Assembly: GCA_030844895.1 (NCBI GenBank)
Contig: CM061228.1
Coordinates: 139,674,444-139,738,443 of the forward strand
Origin: Ambrosia x helenae
Taxonomy: Eukaryota; Streptophyta; Magnoliopsida; Asterales; Asteraceae
Direction: 5' to 3'
Length of the DNA: 64,000 nucleotides
Below the pieces are notes generated by a model. It did no database searches, was not told the DNA's origin, and worked only from the letters and a program-made list of their open reading frames with translations. Position numbers and translations under genes: made by a program. Position 1 is the first letter of the stretch; each line of letters starts with the position of its first letter. This document shows positions 11,501 through 24,388 of the stretch, piece after piece.

Positions 11501-13221
11501 TAACCCTTTCGAAGACACTTAAGGGCTTTCATGTAGAGATGATGTTTAACGAAACACCACCCTTGATACCGTACACAGAAAGAAATTCTCCATCAGGGAG
11601 AGGAATCCGAATAACCTTATCGTAACAGACAATCTCCGCGCGATACAAAGATAACCAATCCATTCTACCACAACGTCAAAACTACCCAATGGTACCGGCA
11701 TAAGGTCGATGGGAAACGTTATAACCCGACAATTCTAATTGACACTCCCGAAGAACACTAGTAGCTTCAATCGTTTTACCGTCAGCCAATTCAATAATAT
11801 ACTTGTTTCTAATGGTACGGGTGCTACATCTAGCAGTCGGACTAACATCCTTGGATACAAAACTCTTGTCGGCACCAGAATCAAATAACACGCTAACAGA
11901 AAGATTATTGAGAAGAAACGTACCGGTGACTTGTATCAGGGTCCTGCCTAGCCTCAGCAGCTTCCAATGACGAAGGCACGTGCATTTGCTGCCGCCCCCG
12001 TTGTTACCATTCCCGTTGTTCCCACCCTGTTTCAGTTTTGGGCAATCCTTCTTGTAATGCCCAGTGTCACCACAGTTGTAGCATCCGTGTTTCCCTGTAG
12101 TCCCCTGAGTAGTCGGAGCTGAGCTGTTAGTCGGAGCCTGAGTCGATGGAAGTGTAGCCCGACAATCTTTAGCATAATGCCCTGTTCGCTGGCAGCGGTG
12201 ACAACGGTTACTGTCGCAGTTCCCTTGGTGATGGCGTCCACACTTGTTGCATTTGGGCAGTTTCCCGCATAACCACCTGCTTATTACCCGAAGACGATGA
12301 ACCCCCATTATCAAAACTTTTTACCATGCTGTGCAGACCCAGACCCTTTCCCGTCATTTTCCCACTTGCGCTTATTGTTCTCTGGGGCCTTAGCAGTCGA
12401 ACCTTTCGCCGGCAAAATCCCCTCATTCACCTTTAAGTTAGTCATCCTATGTGCCGATCGAACTACCTCCGCATAAGTAGGATGATTTCCGGCAGCTACC
12501 AACCCTGCAATTTCCGGCACTAAACCTGAGACATAATGTTCAATCTTACGATACTCTGGCACGTGCAAATCGGGACACAGCACCGCCAACTCATTCTCCT
12601 CACAGTATACTTCTCGATTTCCGATCCAGTCATCTTGAGGTTCCATACTCTCATGCTCCAGCTTCTGTACCTTTTCTCTCGGGCAATACTCCCGCTTCAT
12701 CAACTGCACAAAGTTCTCCATGGCATAGCATATGCCTCCCCAATACCCATGTTCTGGGTGATTCCATTCCACCAAGTCAATGCCACGTCCTGAAATAACG
12801 CAGCCGAATACTTCACCCGATCTTCTGGGAGACAGTTACACATTAGAAATACCGACTCCACTTTCTCCAACCACCTAAGCAAACTGACCGCACCCTCGGT
12901 GCCAGAAAATTCCTGGGGTTTGCAGTCCCGGAACATCTTGTAGGTGCACATGGGTGGGGGTGGGTCAACGGGACCACCTGAATGAAACGTATGAGAAAAC
13001 CACGAATAACGTACACAAGGTTCACCAATGAGGCAAAGAAAACAGATAAAACAACTTACCACCACCGTTGTGCCCTAACTGAAAGGCAGCCTGGAGCAAG
13101 TTATTCAGATCAGCCTGTGATAGGTTAATACCTCCACCACGACCACCAGCACCACGCGCGACCACCACCGCGTCCACCATTGCGACCACCTCCTCCTCGT
13201 CCCTCCACGCACTCCAGACAT
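8555..13221 (-). pseudogene. Ty3/gypsy gag-pol of element X, copy 1 (many indels)
   Basis: This is the same polyprotein as 55246-59887, but broken into many short frames by one-base indels across gag, protease, RT, RNase H and integrase. Recognisable fragments include the CCHC zinc knuckles (about 12010-12260), the protease DSGA motif (about 11875), RT segments (10850-11330) and the integrase/chromodomain tail (8555-9150). The in-frame TAA after the RT domain (about 10740) is shared with copy 2, so the damage at that point predates the duplication. Most other breaks are private to this copy. Confidence 0.85.
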
Positions 13222-13574
13222 GATTCTGGCAGAAAGAACGAGAAAATTTAGTTTCGCAGTTAAAGATAACCCTAATGTTACACAAGATCAAAGCTAGATC
13301 CAATCCAGGACTATCCCTCCAAACCAGAGCTCACTAGGGCTTTCCATGCATTTCGTTTTATGATTTTTGTGTGCACCCAAAATGATAAAACGCTCTACAT
13401 GGTCCTCCAAGTGTTCTCCTAGTTCCAAAGTTCAAATCACCGAACATAGACTCTTAGCTACACACCGTAATACTACGGTAGTTCATGACAAAGTGTTTCT
13501 ATTGGAGTGCGAAAGGGAGATGTCCGAGCCTTGGACAATTCTCAAGAGCACACGAGTTACTCCAATAGACTACA

Positions 13575-14240
13575 TGGTCACACCCCAACGATGGCGGAAT
13601 CATCGAGGTGAGACTTTAGTGGTAGATTGTTCAAAGACTTCATGACACTAGATTTTGTGACAATAATAGTTTAAAGATAGAATTTCATTTATTGTCTAAA
13701 AATAGAAATACAAGTAGTTCAAATAACGAAAAAATACAACAACAAGAATATGATAACTTGAACTAGAGTGAGTTTCTATGTCCAATCCTAAGTAGTTTTC
13801 TTGAATGTCTTGCAATAAATATTTCCTGCAACATGTATAAAATATCCGTCAACACATAAAGCATTGGTGAGCATACTAGTTTTTGACATACCTACATAGT
13901 ATAATAAAGTTTTGCTTATAGGCATATGCAAGAGAACCATACAAACGGCGACTAGCCACGAAGAATTTTTTGCTTATCATGACCCATGTAGGGGGGGATA
14001 GCCAATCCTATAGCGCTATACATGCAAGGTGGGTTGTCAACTATATGAACATTTGTATGTTAGAGTAAATAATTCTACATAGCATAGCGTACAAGCATAT
14101 AATAGAACTTTAGATTGCGCATGATAGAATTTAGAATATGATAGACTTTAGACTAAGCATAATAGATTGTAGAGTTTAAAAATCGTTTGAGTTTTGATAG
14201 TGATACATGTTGAGCCCCAAAGAATAAAGGATAAAAGGGA
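13575..14240 (-). repeat. Gypsy element Y, 3' LTR, truncated by gap (copy 1)
   Basis: It starts TGGTCACACCCC (copy 2 reads TGTCACACCCC) directly after the leader of element X and matches the first 660 bp of the LTR at 60238-62128. It ends at the N run; the sequence beyond the gap is unrelated. Confidence 0.7.
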
Positions 14241-14340
14241 NNNNNNNNNNNNNNNNNNNNNNNNNNNNNNNNNNNNNNNNNNNNNNNNNNNNNNNNNNNN
14301 NNNNNNNNNNNNNNNNNNNNNNNNNNNNNNNNNNNNNNNN
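14241..14340. other. Assembly gap of 100 N
   Basis: Exactly 100 N, the conventional size for a gap of unknown length. Left of it is duplicated repeat DNA, right of it unique DNA leading into allantoinase. Linkage across it is by scaffold only. Confidence 0.99.
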
Positions 14341-14935
14341 TATTTTATAAACCAAATTCAAATAGGATTTCGAACAAAATCCAATTCAGTTTAAAAAACT
14401 CCAGATTCAAATAACTCGGTTTTAACGTAGTGGGTCTCAGTTCAAACATGAGCAAGAGTGTAGTTTAGATTAAATTTGGCCGTTAACAATGATAAAAAAA
14501 AAAAAAAACACTCGAACGTCCTAATAGACAATCCAGATTGGCATAACGATGTGTTACACATGATGCACCATACCGGTGACTGCTGAGTGTTCAATCCACT
14601 TGAAATACGCATAAAACCTTACCATTTATATACATCTTTTTTTTTTCTATAAAAAGTAAAATATTAATGCTGGCAAAAGCCAAAAAACCAAAGAGAGGAT
14701 AATAATAAGTAGCATAGTGTTTTGTCATATTGTTTTATGATGCAAGATCTTGTCCCACTAGACAACTTGTGCATTATACACTACTACTTGTGCTCATCTC
14801 ATCTCATCTCATCTCATCTCCCATTGGTCCATCAAAATTAACCCCACACAACCAGATTCCTGGAATCTCCTTCTTTCATCCTCAAGATTCCTTCTTTTTT
14901 CCGGTTAATATCACTGTTTCCGGCCAAAGGTTGAT
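14341..14935 (+). other. Upstream region of allantoinase
   Basis: This is AT-rich non-coding DNA. A pentanucleotide microsatellite (CATCT repeated about five times) lies at 14796-14820, probably in the 5' leader. No clear TATA box stands out. Confidence 0.4.
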
Positions 14936-17900
14936 ATGGAATCAGGAACATGGAGGTTTCTAGTGTCGTTTTTGCCATTGGTTCTATATTTACTCTATAT
15001 CTTTTACTCCGGTTATAGCTCTCCCTCTTCCACAGGTTTGTTTGTTTTTTCTTTTCAATTTATTGGATTTATTATGATTGTTTAATCTTTATGTCAATAA
15101 TCTTTATGTTATGTTAGATGTTTTCTAGGTGGTGTTGTAAAGTATGCTATGATGAGGGTTGGGTAATATATGTGAATAGTTTGATGCTAGTTTGATTTAT
15201 TATTATTATTATTATTATATAATATATGTGATGATTTTTATACTATATGATTGTCATAAGGAAAGGTTCCGCCTCAAATACCATTAACGCGTTAGTTTTT
15301 GTATTAACATGCATGGGTGGTGAAAATTTTAGGATTTTTTAACCGTTGTTGGGTCGGTATTGTTGATCAAAGGTTGTTAGGTCCATTGATTAAATCTTTA
15401 GTTTGATTGCATCCAAACTCGACCTATAAAGTGGTAAAGATGATGGCTTTATTGTTATTCATCTTATATTCTCATCATATCTCTTCAAAGAGTCAAGTTT
15501 TTAACTCTTTTAATCAACTATATCGAAATTTTTTCCTAAAAGTTGATTTTTAGGCAATCTTTACAGTCATAAGCACTTAAAACAGAGAATACCAACTAAC
15601 AGTATAGTATAGGTGGGGTGGGTGGGGGTGGGGGGGGGGGGGGGAGTCTAATATATCTTTCTGTGTCACATGCACTTGGTAGCAGTCTGGAACATGGCAA
15701 TGAGACACTCCATCTGACATACATAACTTGTCATATATTGTTGGCTTGTTGCAACAGTCAACGACAAGTGCGTGCAGCCTTCTTCCTCATCATCATTACT
15801 GGATCGCGAGCAAACGCATCGTGACACCGCATGAGATATTTTCTGGTGCAGGTAATGATAAGACTTTATTTGCAGAAAAACTTGATAACTAGTAATAGCA
15901 TAATAAGACTTTAAAGAGTCAACTAGTTGTCGTGTGTCTTTAATATTTTTTTATTGAATTTGCATTGGGCAGTTGAGATTAATGGCGGAAGCATCATATC
16001 GTTGGTCAAAGAAAAGGATTGGCTGGAAAGAGTTAAGAATGAACCAGTGATTGATTATGGAGAAGCTGTTGTGATGCCCGGTTTAATTGACGTGTAAAGA
16101 AAATTCTTATAATTTCCTTCAAAAATAGCTTGCGTTTTATTGACTTACATGTTCTAGATTGTATATAATGCGTACCATGTGAACTTTAAAGATCAAAGTT
16201 ACACAAAGTTCAAATATTTTACATGTAAAACATGATTCACCGCGTGTTGACCACAGGCATGCACATCTTGATGATCCTGGGAGGGAAGAATGGGAAGGAT
16301 TTCCTTCGGGAACAAAGGCTGCTGCTGTATGTTGAATACTTAGTATCTTATAATTTATTTATTTATTTTTTTTAAAGGCCAATCCACCCCTAATTCATAT
16401 ATTTCTGCTGCAACTAGAGCCTTATGTGCTATCTTTGTTTATACCAGGTGGAATAACAACATTAATAGATATGCCTCTTAATAGTGATCCATCTACTGTT
16501 TCTGAGGAAACTTTGCAACTCAAGGTGAAGAAGGATAATCTACACTTCAATCATTTTTACATTTTATTATTTGTCCCAAAAGATAAATTATCTCACCAAG
16601 TGGAAATGCTAAATAATTTTTTTTTATGAACATGACAATCTGGATGACAGATAGAAGCTGCTAAAGGGAGGATCTTTGTAAATGTTGGTAAGCTCCTGAA
16701 TCTAATAAAAAAGCTGAATCGGTGCACCATGGCTCCTACCTGTTTGCTATGACTGGTCAATATGGCTTGTCTTTTATCTCTAATTGATCAAACGGGTAAA
16801 ACTGAAAGAAATTAGCCTAAAATGAAACGGGTCACAAGTCTACTTAAGTATTTTTTCAATGCTTAAGTCATATTACTAATGATCATTTAACTTTGGTATC
16901 CATATTTGACGCGCCAAGTGCATGTTTTGACCCGTGACCCACTCGCCTATTTTGCACCACTGTTTGTTCCTGTGACCCCTTTGATCATCAAGTAGTACCC
17001 CTGTCAATTGCTCCATGACCCGTTCCTACATCCATTCATTGCAACATGCAATATTCTAGTAGGTTAATCTTTACTTCTTTACGCAGGGTTTTGGGGAGGT
17101 CTAGTACCCGAAAATGCATTTAATGCAACTATCCTAGAAAATCTCCTAAGTGCGGGTGCTCTCGGTCTAAAGGTACAAAAACAACCACATACCTAAGATA
17201 CACATGTTCAGATTTCAGTTTCTCTTTATTTGACATATCTTAATTGTTTTTTTTTTTCTTGAATATGTTCTATTTCAGTCTTTCATGTGTCCTTCAGGAA
17301 TCAACGACTTTCCCATGACAGATGCTAGCCATATTAAGGTACTTAAATACTAAACACACAGTCCTTCATATTTTCTGCTCAAGATGTGTTTTTTGAATGT
17401 TTTGTGGGTACCCGATTCATTTTTTAAGGAAGGGCTGTCCGTATTGGCCAAGTACAAGAGACCTTTGCTTGTACATGCTGAAAAACAGCAAGAAATTGAA
17501 CTGAAAGACGGTGTTTGATGATCCCCGGCCCTATTCTACTTATCTTAAAACCAGACCCTCCTCGTGGTATGAATGCTTTTCTTAATCTAACACCACTTAT
17601 ATGTAAAATTCCAATTTTATATAACAGGGGAATAAAAAAAATAAAAAAAATCTTGCGGTCATTAAACCTGTATAACATAAGTATAATCAAATCCATCATT
17701 TAAGTCATCATCTTGAAAGCAATTATAATTCCTAGAAATACTGTTTACATGTAGGGAAGAAACTGCGATTAGAGAATTGCTAACGGTAACAAAAGACACT
17801 AGAATTGGTGGGCATGCTGAAGGAGCTCATCTTCACATTGTTCATCTCTCTGATTCAAGATCTTCTTTAGAACTGATCAAGGTACACACTTGATGGTGGT

Positions 17901-19066
17901 GCTTACAATAAAGCTAATAAATTAATAAATGGCAAAGATTTTTAACCTTTTTTTTGTTTGCAGGAAGGAAAAAGTAACGGTGATAGCATAACTGTTGAAA
18001 CCTGCCCCCATTACCTTGCCTTTTCAGCAGAAGAGATACCAGATGGCGATACTCGTTTTAAGTGTGCACCACCCATTCGTGATGAAGCAAACAGACAAAA
18101 ACTCTGGGAGGCCTTAATGGTTAATTCAACTTCCATAGTCTAAACTCCATACACATGTATTTTTTACTTGTAATAAGAAAAAATATAAATAAAAATGTTA
18201 TTATCTGTATGCTAAAAAATTTAGGATGGGGATATTGACATGCTAAGTTCTGATCATTCGCCATCAGAACCAGAGCTCAAACTATTTGCAGAAGGTGATT
18301 TTTTGAGGGCATGGGGTGGTATATCTTCGTTACAGGTTCGTTGTTTTTTGGCCTTTTGGCATTAAGTTTTATTTGTCTTTGTAAGGGATAATGGACAAAA
18401 TTCATATGCTTTTCAGTTTGTTCTTCCGGTGACATGGTCACATGGGCATAAACATGGTATAACATTAGAGAAATTAGTTTCATGGTGGAGTGAGAAGCCT
18501 GCTAAACTTGCTAGCCAAGATCTTAAGGTAAATGTTAAACGGAGTATAAACGGTTCTCTGACTTAAAGAATCCTGAATGAATATGATTATATATTTGCAG
18601 GGAGCTATTGAAATCGGAAAACATGCAGATATTGTTGTTTGGGAACCAGAAAAGGAGTTTGAACTTGACGAAAACCATACCGTACACCTTAAGCATCCGG
18701 TATGATTTTCTGGTTCTTGACTTTCTTTAGTACACTTTGACTTTTAAGATCAATTCCACTGTTAACCAGCATTACTCTATATTCTTAACCTGTTGAGAAA
18801 AATCTCTTGATAATGTTTCGAATTTATACAAACCACCAGTGAAAGATAAAAATTTATGTTATAAAACCTGTATTCTACATTCTTGAAGTAACAGGGTTGA
18901 CCATAAAAGTCAACTAAAACTAACGACATTCCTTATGTAGAGCATATCAGCTTACATGGGTTCAAGACTTGCTGGAAAAGTTGTGGCGACCTTTGTTAAT
19001 GGAAACCTGGTTTTCAAGGACGGGAAACACGCTCCTGATGCATGTGGTACGACTATCCTGGCATGA
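14936..19066 (+). CDS. ALN: Allantoinase, 15 exons (frame lesions in this assembly)
   Basis: The enzyme hydrolyses allantoin to allantoate in purine/ureide catabolism, in the ER. Exons: 14936-15035, 15758-15851, 15973-16093, 16257-16326, 16448-16524, 16651-16687, 17087-17172, 17279-17338, 17429-17566, 17755-17881, 17964-18119, 18225-18335, 18417-18527, 18601-18699, 18941-19066. The N-terminus is a hydrophobic anchor (FLPLVLYLLYIFY). Metal ligands of the dihydroorotase-like fold are all visible: HAHLDDPG (exon 4), GLK at the end of exon 7 (carbamylated Lys), LLVHAE (exon 9), LHIVHLSD (exon 10), SSDHSP (exon 12). Three faults: the exon 1/2 phase does not match, a G seems missing at the exon 4 donor, and one extra T makes GTTTGA in exon 9, where the duplicate reads through. 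Sequencing error or a decaying gene; family identity is certain. Confidence 0.9.
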
Positions 19067-19947
19067 TCAACGATGAAACTAATAAGTAACCAATCTAGCC
19101 CATAGCTACCCGATCATGCTGCATACAAGCGACTTTTCTGCCAACAATTTTGGCTTCTGCAGTTGTACTACAGGGAACATCTAAGTGTGTAATCCCAAGA
19201 TTTATGGAATTCATAATTTTAATTGCAAATATGTGTGTGTTATGATTGAATGTTTAGTGTTACCATTAACAGTTCAACATAAATACAAGAAATGGTGGTT
19301 CAGATATTTCGTTTTCGTGTACTTTTTTGAAGAATCTGAAAAGTTAATTGGTTCGGGTTTTGGTTTCCTCTGGTTAGAACTGACAACCAAAACCAGAACT
19401 TTAACAAGATGGGTGTTCATCTGTTCGGATTTTTGGTTTCTCGGACTTTCTAGTGATAACCGAACAGACTAGTAATCTAGGATTGATCCATTATAGCACC
19501 ATTGCTGAACAACGTACAAGATTGCACTTATTAATGTCATCGAAAGAACAATTAACACGACATTAAAGTTTGGACGAAATGCTTATTGTCATTAATTTGT
19601 GTCACATCTGCAAGTGAATTGTGCATATCATTCATACTTGTTTAAAAGATTCCTTAATCTTGATTGAAGAACATCAACAACAACAACACCAAGCCCAGTA
19701 AATCCCACAAATAGCAAAGCTACATCAAATGAAAAGATTATAATATATGTTAATGTCAATCAGACCTGCTCAGCAGGTAAGACAAGTTTGTTTTATCCAT
19801 GTATATGCTACAAATTGCATGCACACCAAAGAGCTGCCACTTGCTAAATATGGTGCCACCTCACCCAACATATCTGATATCTCCTCTCGTAGATAAACAT
19901 GTACATGTGAATACTATGTTTTGTTAACTGAAAATCTGCACAACAAA
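19067..19947. other. Allantoinase-TSJT1 intergenic region, with SINE tail
   Basis: Probable 3'UTR of allantoinase and promoter of the TSJT1-like gene. At 19672-19725 is an insert containing (CAA)n and CAGTAAATCCCACAAATAG. This is the reverse complement of the 3' end of a TS/SolS-type SINE. It is absent at the matching place in unit B (around 26860). No other gene is seen. Confidence 0.5.
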
Positions 19948-20980
19948 ATGTTGGCTGTGTTTGACAACAAGATTGCTAATCCACCTGAGGAGCTAAGTCT
20001 TCCTTTCAAGGCAAGTGGAAACCTGAAAACAAGAGAACAAATTGCAGCTTTAGTCAGTTCGGGTCGGGCTGATTTGACCCGGTTCGCGTTTTGCAATGGG
20101 GATTTCATGGCTTTGTCTCATCAGGATGAGCATGCAACATGTCCAAGGTAAACAAGTAACAACCATCTTATGTTTCTGCTTTCTTGAAACTGTAATATAT
20201 ATTTATGTGTTTTGATGGAAGCGATTAAGCAGGTCAAGTGTTTGTTATAGATGACATATTCTGCATCTTTAATGGCTATCTACACAACACTTGTGACTTA
20301 CGTCGAACGTATGGACTGTCAAGACAAGCAACAGAAGCCATGGTTGTTGTTGAAGCTTATAAAGTGTTGAGGGATCGAGCGCCTTATCCTGCTGATCAAG
20401 TAATAAAAGAGCTTGATGGGAAGTTTTCTTTCGTCTTGTTTGATTCTAAAGCAACAAAACTGTTTCTAGCTCGGGTAATTAATCCATTTCTACATAACTC
20501 ATTCATGTTAATATTATACAGAAAGTGGGATTAAGATTTAGATAGCGTTGTTGCAGGATCGTGATGGATCAGCAGAACTTCACTGGGAGTGTCGGCCGAT
20601 GGATGTTTAGTATGTTGTGATGATGCTGAAATTGTGAGAAAAAGTTGTGGAGATCGATATACTCCTTTTCCACCAGGTTATTACAACAAAAGATGATGTT
20701 ATATATTCAAGTTTTGATTCTTGATATGTTGTTGTTTGGTGTATCAATTCTGATAATCACATATTAAACTCTGATTGCAGGTTGCTTATTCACAAGTGAA
20801 GAAGGGTTGATCAGTTTTGATTATCCGCTTAACAAAGTACGAGGGATTGTGAGAGAGGAAGACGAAGGATGCAGCTCTGCTGTGATATTTCAAGTGGATT
20901 TGTACACTCGACGCTATAGCATTCCTCGTAAGGGTAGTGATGCAAACTGGGCAAGCGTTAGTGTCCGCGAAAGTGACTAA
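19948..20980 (+). CDS. TSJT1-like / DUF3700 protein, copy A (frame lesions)
   Basis: Four exons: 19948-20147, 20233-20474, 20557-20676, 20781-20980. The protein belongs to the stem-specific TSJT1 / aluminium-induced (AILP1) family, with an Ntn, class-II glutamine-amidotransferase-like fold. It starts MLAVFDNK, so the catalytic Cys2 of true amidotransferases is absent, as usual in this family. Compared with copy B, exon 2 has one extra T (AGTGTTTGTTATAG, giving a stop) and exon 3 lacks one G in a G run. An in-frame ATG lies upstream at 19921, but the family starts at MLA. It may be a pseudogene or hold sequencing errors; copy B is intact. Confidence 0.85.
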
Positions 20981-21432
20981 ATAATGGTTGCTATGCTATA
21001 TGTGATTGTGTAATAAATCTCATAAGAGAATTATGTTATTTCACCTTTCATGTTCGGAGTTCCAAGAATAGTGCTTTTAATCAACTCAGTTGCCATCTGC
21101 AATATAGCTTTCAATTGTAAACTGATGCAAAGAAAAATATCACTTTCTTACACTTTGACTTTTTTGAGTCAAACAAAATACGGTCTAACTTCAAGAAACG
21201 TGCATGATATCCTAGCTGATAGTCATAAATGACTATTACAAAAAAAATATTGGGAAAGGGCATTAATAGAATAAATTGTATAGTGTTAAAATGCAATATA
21301 GCTGATAGTCATAAATGACTATTAAAATTCATAATAGAATAAATGAATATTTGAATTGGTTATTTCATTGCATTGCATGTGAAAAATAACAGTGGTAATA
21401 TTCAAACATTCCAAAATTGTTTAGACATCTCC
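20981..21432. other. TSJT1 3' flank
   Basis: Non-coding. It holds the probable 3'UTR and two copies of TAGCTGATAGTCATAAATGA (around 21213 and 21299). Unit B has only one clear copy of that motif (around 28349). Confidence 0.4.
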
Positions 21433-21700
21433 CTCCGCGGCTCGTAGAAGCCTCTATTCGTCGTATAGTGTTAAAATGCATTAATTACAACTCCTCTACG
21501 ACACATAAAGGCCTCTACGGGTTGTAGAGGTACGAAGAAGTACGAGGTATTTGTTGAAGTCCATGCATTGCAGGGTGTCAGTCTGAAAAGCAATTCCTTT
21601 ACGAAGTGTAGATCCTTCTATGCATCGTAGAGGAGTCTGGTTGGTGTGTGCAATAAACCATATGCGAAGCGTAGAACCCTCTACACTTCGTATACGTCCA
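21433..21700. repeat. Palindrome array upstream of small ORF (unit A)
   Basis: Four inverted-repeat motifs built on CTACGA/TCGTAG lie here. Examples are arms CCTCTACGAC and GTTGTAGAGG (about 21493-21530), and GCGAAGCGTAGA with CTCTACACTTCG (about 21664-21691). The last one ends about 95 bp before the ATG of the ORF at 21793. Arms are less perfect than in unit B. The layout recalls the hairpin arrays of LTR X but the sequence differs. Confidence 0.6.
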
Positions 21701-21792
21701 GAATTCATGCATTACGGGGCGCCATTTAACTGAACTTAAACATCACAAACCAACCCCAAACCAAACAATCTAATCAAATATTTCATATCACG

Positions 21793-22296
21793 ATGTCGTC
21801 TTGGGACCTCAGTTATGTTTATGGCGAATATCCGAACCAGTCCTACGTCTTCAAAAGCGTTTTCAGACCCGTAGTCGAACGAGGTGAGGAGGAGGTTGTA
21901 CCCGTGGTTCGTTTTAATGACGGGAGAGTGCTACTCGATTTGAACCAGGAGTACGTAGATGAACCAGAATCATTTTACGTGCCCCAAAGCTATTTGCAGT
22001 ACGCATACGAGATTTACCATTCGCAAGTGGAAGAAAAACACAAGAACGAGTATGGGGAAGGTGCTAAGGACTTCGAGGAATGCGATAACGACTTCAATGA
22101 AGGTGTTGCCACTCTTATGGTGTGCAATGCCCAAGCTGTTAATTTGACACTAAGATGGCGCTCAGGCTTGACTTCACAACATCACGTCTTATGTGACAAA
22201 GAATATATCACTATCAAAAAACCTATCAATTTTATAAAAAATCTAGTTAATGAAACATATGTCCACTTATTATTAAAAAAAATAAAGTTCATATGA
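21793..22296 (+). CDS. Unrecognised small acidic protein, copy A
   Basis: I do not recognise this 167-residue frame. It starts MSSWDLSYVYGEYPNQ after a CA-rich leader and is acidic and Tyr-rich in the first 120 residues, then loses similarity to copy B. The last ~45 residues (after GLTSQ) read AT-rich DNA and are probably not real. Against copy B it has 21 extra bases, in frame, near codon 75. It could be the first exon of a transposon-derived gene, a Gag-like start, or an orphan gene. There is no intron evidence. Confidence 0.4.
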   Translation: MSSWDLSYVYGEYPNQSYVFKSVFRPVVERGEEEVVPVVRFNDGRVLLDLNQEYVDEPESFYVPQSYLQYAYEIYHSQVEEKHKNEYGEGAKDFEECDNDFNEGVATLMVCNAQAVNLTLRWRSGLTSQHHVLCDKEYITIKKPINFIKNLVNETYVHLLLKKIKFI

Positions 22297-22668
22297 TTGA
22301 TAAAATAACAAAAGTAACCAATGTTTCAAAATCTGGTTTTTATACCATACCGGTTGAGCTTATAAACAGTTTAACTAGTTATACCATACATACGGTTTAA
22401 CCGGTTATACTGATGAACCGGTTTTAAAACATAGAATAACCAAGTTTGGGTACAGCCTGCCCGACCCGTAAACTAGTATAATAGATGGTTGAAAATCCGG
22501 AGCCCCAAAATCAACGGCGGAGAATAAAAGCGATGATCTTGATTCCGTATGGTAGAAAGCAGCGTATAATAAAATAGGTTTTCTTTTCTTCCCCAAGGCA
22601 TCAAAAACGTGTACACACTCCTTCATCATCTTCTGCAATTTAATTTCTTGTTTAGAAAGAAATCAGAC
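22297..22668. other. GRXS17 promoter/leader region, unit A
   Basis: Non-coding. At 22336-22350 lies the uninterrupted CCATACCGGTTGAGC, the empty site of the unit-B insertion at 29568. At 22439-22452 AACCAAGTTTGGGTAC marks the other site where unit B carries an insertion. Confidence 0.5.
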
Positions 22669-24388
22669 ATGACGGTGAAAGACGTGAAGTCGAAACAAGA
22701 ACTCGATACTATTGTGAAAGATGGGCCACCTGTTATGGTTCACTTCTGGGCTTCTTGGTGTGAAGCTTCTAAGCACATGATCAAGTTTTCAATCATCTTT
22801 CTGGTGATTTCCCTCTTGCCCATTTCCTAAGGGTATGTTTGTTTTATCCAATTTCATTACTTATTTTTCTTTCAACCAACCGTTTTTATTGCTTTTCTTT
22901 ACTGGATTTGTTGGCTTTTATTTTAGTTATTGTTATGTGTGTATATCGGTTCTGTTTGTGTTTTGCTGAGAATACTTTTACATAATTTGTGTGAAAAAAA
23001 GGCTTATGCTTGCTAAATTTTACTGGTTCACATGATTAATTTTAGTTTCTGGTTATAAAGAGACTTCAAATCTCACATAGACATTTGTATTCTAGAACAC
23101 AATGGATGTTAAGATGTTAGAAGTAGATGATCACCTAATTATCCTGTACTTTCTGTATTATTTGATGATAAAGTGTTGCACCTGTTTTGAGGAAATAGAA
23201 ATATGAAGTTGTTTATACAGAGTATAAGTTTTATGTCAATAAATTTGTAAGAAATGATACTGTTACGGTGCTACCCGTGCAGAACTATATGATATAGATT
23301 CAACAAATAGATATTCATGGCAGACAACTTCTCTAAAATTAAAAAGGAGAAATTAAAACTATGTAGTACACCAGTATGTTTCTACACTGTTACTAGCTGT
23401 TTGAAATAAACACTAGTAAGGAAGGCAGGGATAGTAACGCTAAGGTTTCACTTCACCACTGCCACAATAACCCCTACCTTGAAAAACCGCCTGCTAGTAA
23501 ATCATTTGGATTGAGTGGGATCAGAGTAGCTGTTGAAGACTCCTCATAGTAGCACAAAACCATATAAATTGGGTTGGCTTGTCAAGTTTTGGCACTTCAC
23601 CACCGGACGAGCGATAAAAGCCTTTCTTCTATCTTGGTGGGAGAAAATGGAGAAAGACTTTATTGCTACTTTCATAGTGGAGCATCAAGCTCAAGAAGTC
23701 AGCCATTTTTTGAACTAGTAGCTTAGTGAAAGTCCTAACATCAGTGATAGTAACACGTAAAAAAGAATATTTAATCATAGTGAGTCAGTGACACAATTAA
23801 TTTAGAATGTTAATCTGTTTGTTATACAATTTTGTTAATTAAGCTGTGTCACCTTGAGAGCCCAAATTTTATTAGTTGACATATTATATATAACATTGTA
23901 TACATGGACAAATAATTGGCAATAAGTTACAAATATATAAAAGTGGTTATGATTCTAATTTTAGCGGTAGAAAATTGGGATTTTATGGGAGAACATGTAA
24001 TTTTTTGCTCTTTTTTTCTCTAGGGTAGTAATTATTTTTTTTTGTATATACTTGGTTCATGATCATATCATGCTTGCTGTTGATTATTTTTCTTTTTCGA
24101 AAATTGTAGGTTGAAGCTGAAGAACAACCAGAAATTTCCGAGGCATATTCAGTGTCAGCCGTGCCTTATTTCGTTTTTCTTAAGGTAGGTGAACACTACT
24201 TGATTCTTTTTTTTACCAAATTTTGAGCCTGGATTACATTTACTGGTTTCATTGAACTTAGTAAATTTCTTTTGTAGGATGGCAAGACGGTTGATACATT
24301 GGAAGGCGCGTATCCATCTGAGCTGGCAAACAAAGTTTCAAAAATTGTGGGGTCAATCCATGCTGGTGAACCGGCTGCACCTGCGAGC
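22669..24388 (+). pseudogene. GRXS17: GRXS17 5' fragment (unit A), truncated
   Basis: Three exons: 22669-22832, 24110-24184, 24278-24388. They encode the thioredoxin-like N-terminal domain (HFWASWCEASKH) up to EPAAPASL. Exon 1 lacks one G (ACATGATC against ACATGGATC in unit B), shifting the frame. Exon 3 runs through the duplication junction into allantoinase intron DNA and stops within 12 codons at TGA. All three CGFS glutaredoxin domains are missing, so it cannot do the Fe-S job of GRXS17. Intron 1 (22833-24109) holds nothing I recognise. Confidence 0.88.

Larger units (their letters stand above)
1..14240 (+). repeat. 14.2 kb direct duplication, copy 1
   Basis: The block matches 46706-60895 nearly base for base in the same orientation, with position 1 equal to 46706. 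It may extend left of the window. It ends exactly at a 100-N gap. Differences from copy 2 are mostly single-base insertions and deletions, densest in the gag-pol part, where copy 1 falls into many short frames. Both copies carry the same ESF2 gene, hAT element, SINE, MITE, LINE fragment, LTR and gypsy coding region, and the same nonsense codon in pol. They are therefore one locus copied or assembled twice, not independent insertions. An assembly duplicate or haplotig is at least as likely as a true segmental duplication. Confidence 0.93.

Noticed and set aside
14176..14394. Open frames spanning the N run (also at 37491-37744)
   Set aside because: They are only open because N positions were translated as unknown residues.
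15618..15824. Open frame starting with a run of glycines
   Set aside because: It is a G homopolymer in allantoinase intron 1 and includes exon 2 in the wrong frame.
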